This document shows positions 63,403 through 64,000 of a DNA stretch of 64,000 nucleotides, piece after piece. The translations under genes were made by a program, and so were the position numbers. The stretch spans positions 434,001 through 498,000 of the forward strand of contig NZ_JAMGSL010000004.1 of the NCBI RefSeq assembly GCF_025195125.1, in the 5' to 3' direction. Position 1 is the stretch's first letter; every line of letters starts with the position of its first letter. Source of the stretch: Streptomyces sp. Je 1-79 (GTDB lineage: Bacteria; Actinomycetota; Actinomycetes; Streptomycetales; Streptomycetaceae). Under the pieces are notes generated by a model. That model searched no databases and was not told the DNA's origin. It saw nothing but the letters and a program-made list of their open reading frames with translations.

Positions 63403-63891
63403 GTGACGCGTACCAGCAGGCCCCTCGCCGTCTTCGACCTCGACAACACCCTCGCCGGCACCGCGCACCGGCAGCGCTTCCTGGAGCGCAGTCCGCGCGA
63501 CTGGAAGGCGTTCTTCGCCGCGGCCCCCCACGATCCGCCGCTCGCGGAGGGCGTCGCCCTCTGCCGTGAGGCCGCCGAGGAGTGCGAGGTCGTCTATCTC
63601 ACCGGGCGCCCCGAGCGCTGCCGCCGGGACACCGTCGACTGGCTCGCCGCGCAGGAGCTGCCGGCGGGCACCGTCCACATGCGGCGCGACCGGGACTTCC
63701 GGCCCGCGCGCGTGACCAAGCTGGAGATCCTGCGCCGGCTCGGTCGCGACCGTGAGATCCGGATGCTCGTCGACGACGACGAGCTGGTCTGCGACGCCGC
63801 CGAGAAGGCCGGTTTCACGGTCGTACGGGCCCGCTGGGCGGCCGCCTCGGAGGCGCTCAAGGACGCCCAGGAGAAGGAGGGCCGGACCTGA
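63403..63891 (+). CDS. HAD-superfamily phosphatase-like protein
   Basis: 162 residues with HAD motifs: AVFDLDNTLAGT (nucleophile Asp11-type near 12), VVYLTGRPERCR (Thr), KLEILRRL (Lys) and MLVDDDELVCD (acidic pair). The second Asp of the first motif is present (DLDNT), so it can act as a phosphatase; small size and few cap residues suggest a polynucleotide- or small-molecule phosphatase. GTG 63403. No partner gene is visible. Confidence 0.85.
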   Translation: MTRTSRPLAVFDLDNTLAGTAHRQRFLERSPRDWKAFFAAAPHDPPLAEGVALCREAAEECEVVYLTGRPERCRRDTVDWLAAQELPAGTVHMRRDRDFRPARVTKLEILRRLGRDREIRMLVDDDELVCDAAEKAGFTVVRARWAAASEALKDAQEKEGRT

Positions 63892-63921
63892 GCCGACCCG
63901 CGCCCTGGGCGGAGGGCACCG

Positions 63922-64000
63922 TCAGGCCCCCTCTTCCAGCCGGAAGCCGACCTTGAGACCGACCTGGTAGTGCCCGATCGCCCCGTCGACGATGTGGCCG
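63922..64000 (-). CDS. Dodecin family protein, N-terminus beyond window
   Basis: Only the last 26 codons are inside the window. They read GHIVDGAIGHYQVGLKVGFR then LEEGA before TGA (63922-63924), the closing two strands of dodecins, small flavin- or CoA-binding proteins that assemble as dodecamers. The family ends in HYQV-LKVGF, which is why the call is possible from so short a piece. Confidence 0.7.
   Translation of the reverse strand, partial: GHIVDGAIGHYQVGLKVGFRLEEGA

Overview
The window is high-GC, dense, leaderless-transcript-rich actinobacterial DNA. Gene families seen here (SapB-type lanthipeptide cluster, WS/DGAT acyltransferase, Rpf lytic protein, SCO0930-family lipoprotein, class F sortase, DUF397-free MmyB/MerR regulators) point to a Streptomyces chromosome. 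No rRNA, tRNA, CRISPR array, prophage or insertion sequence was recognised.

Layout. 1-8.8 kb: a cut-off ATP-grasp gene, then a complete SapB-like class III lanthipeptide locus: ramR (+) converging on ramC-ramS-ramA-ramB (-), with translational overlaps and a strong hairpin between ramS and ramA. 8.8-20 kb: a more accessory stretch with a short leader ORF and stem-loop before an alpha/beta hydrolase, a RibD-type reductase, a DUF3253 protein, a receptor Ser/Thr kinase carrying an extracellular amino-acid-binding-type domain, a MerR-methyltransferase fusion with a 19-bp-spacer promoter, a secreted protein behind a 21-bp perfect inverted repeat, several small unknown proteins, a wHTH regulator, and a NADAR protein. 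20-32 kb: panD, GNAT, racemase, an Rpf-LysM-M23 enzyme overlapping a DMT transporter, a beta-carbonic anhydrase, an FhuF-like 2Fe-2S protein, an SDR with a zinc-ribbon-like extension, a 56-aa peptide gene, a lipase maturation factor, a yndJ-DUF1990 pair under palindromic operators, and a DUF6777 lipoprotein.

32-46 kb: SpoIIE-type phosphatase, WS/DGAT, Fpg/Nei glycosylase, a LytTR regulator / DUF485 / solute:sodium symporter / LytS-like kinase set that looks like a substrate-sensing uptake module, a sigma factor with a thioesterase, then an envelope group (CapA, polysaccharide deacetylase, class F sortase). 46-54 kb: two convergent paralogous secreted proteins that share an unusual C-terminal sorting-like signal, DUF4239 and Pro-rich proteins, then lipoprotein, DUF574 methyltransferase and a PAS-GGDEF-EAL protein (order resembles the SCO0930-rmdA region of S. 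coelicolor, from memory). 54-64 kb: LysR regulator with a T-N11-A palindrome at its start, a three-gene succinate dehydrogenase/fumarate reductase operon, MmyB-type regulator and YceI protein, a short UvrA paralogue, a luciferase-like oxidoreductase, a HAD phosphatase and the end of a dodecin gene.

All family names come from reading the translations; no database search was run. Start sites were chosen from visible ribosome-binding sites, overlaps or promoter spacing.
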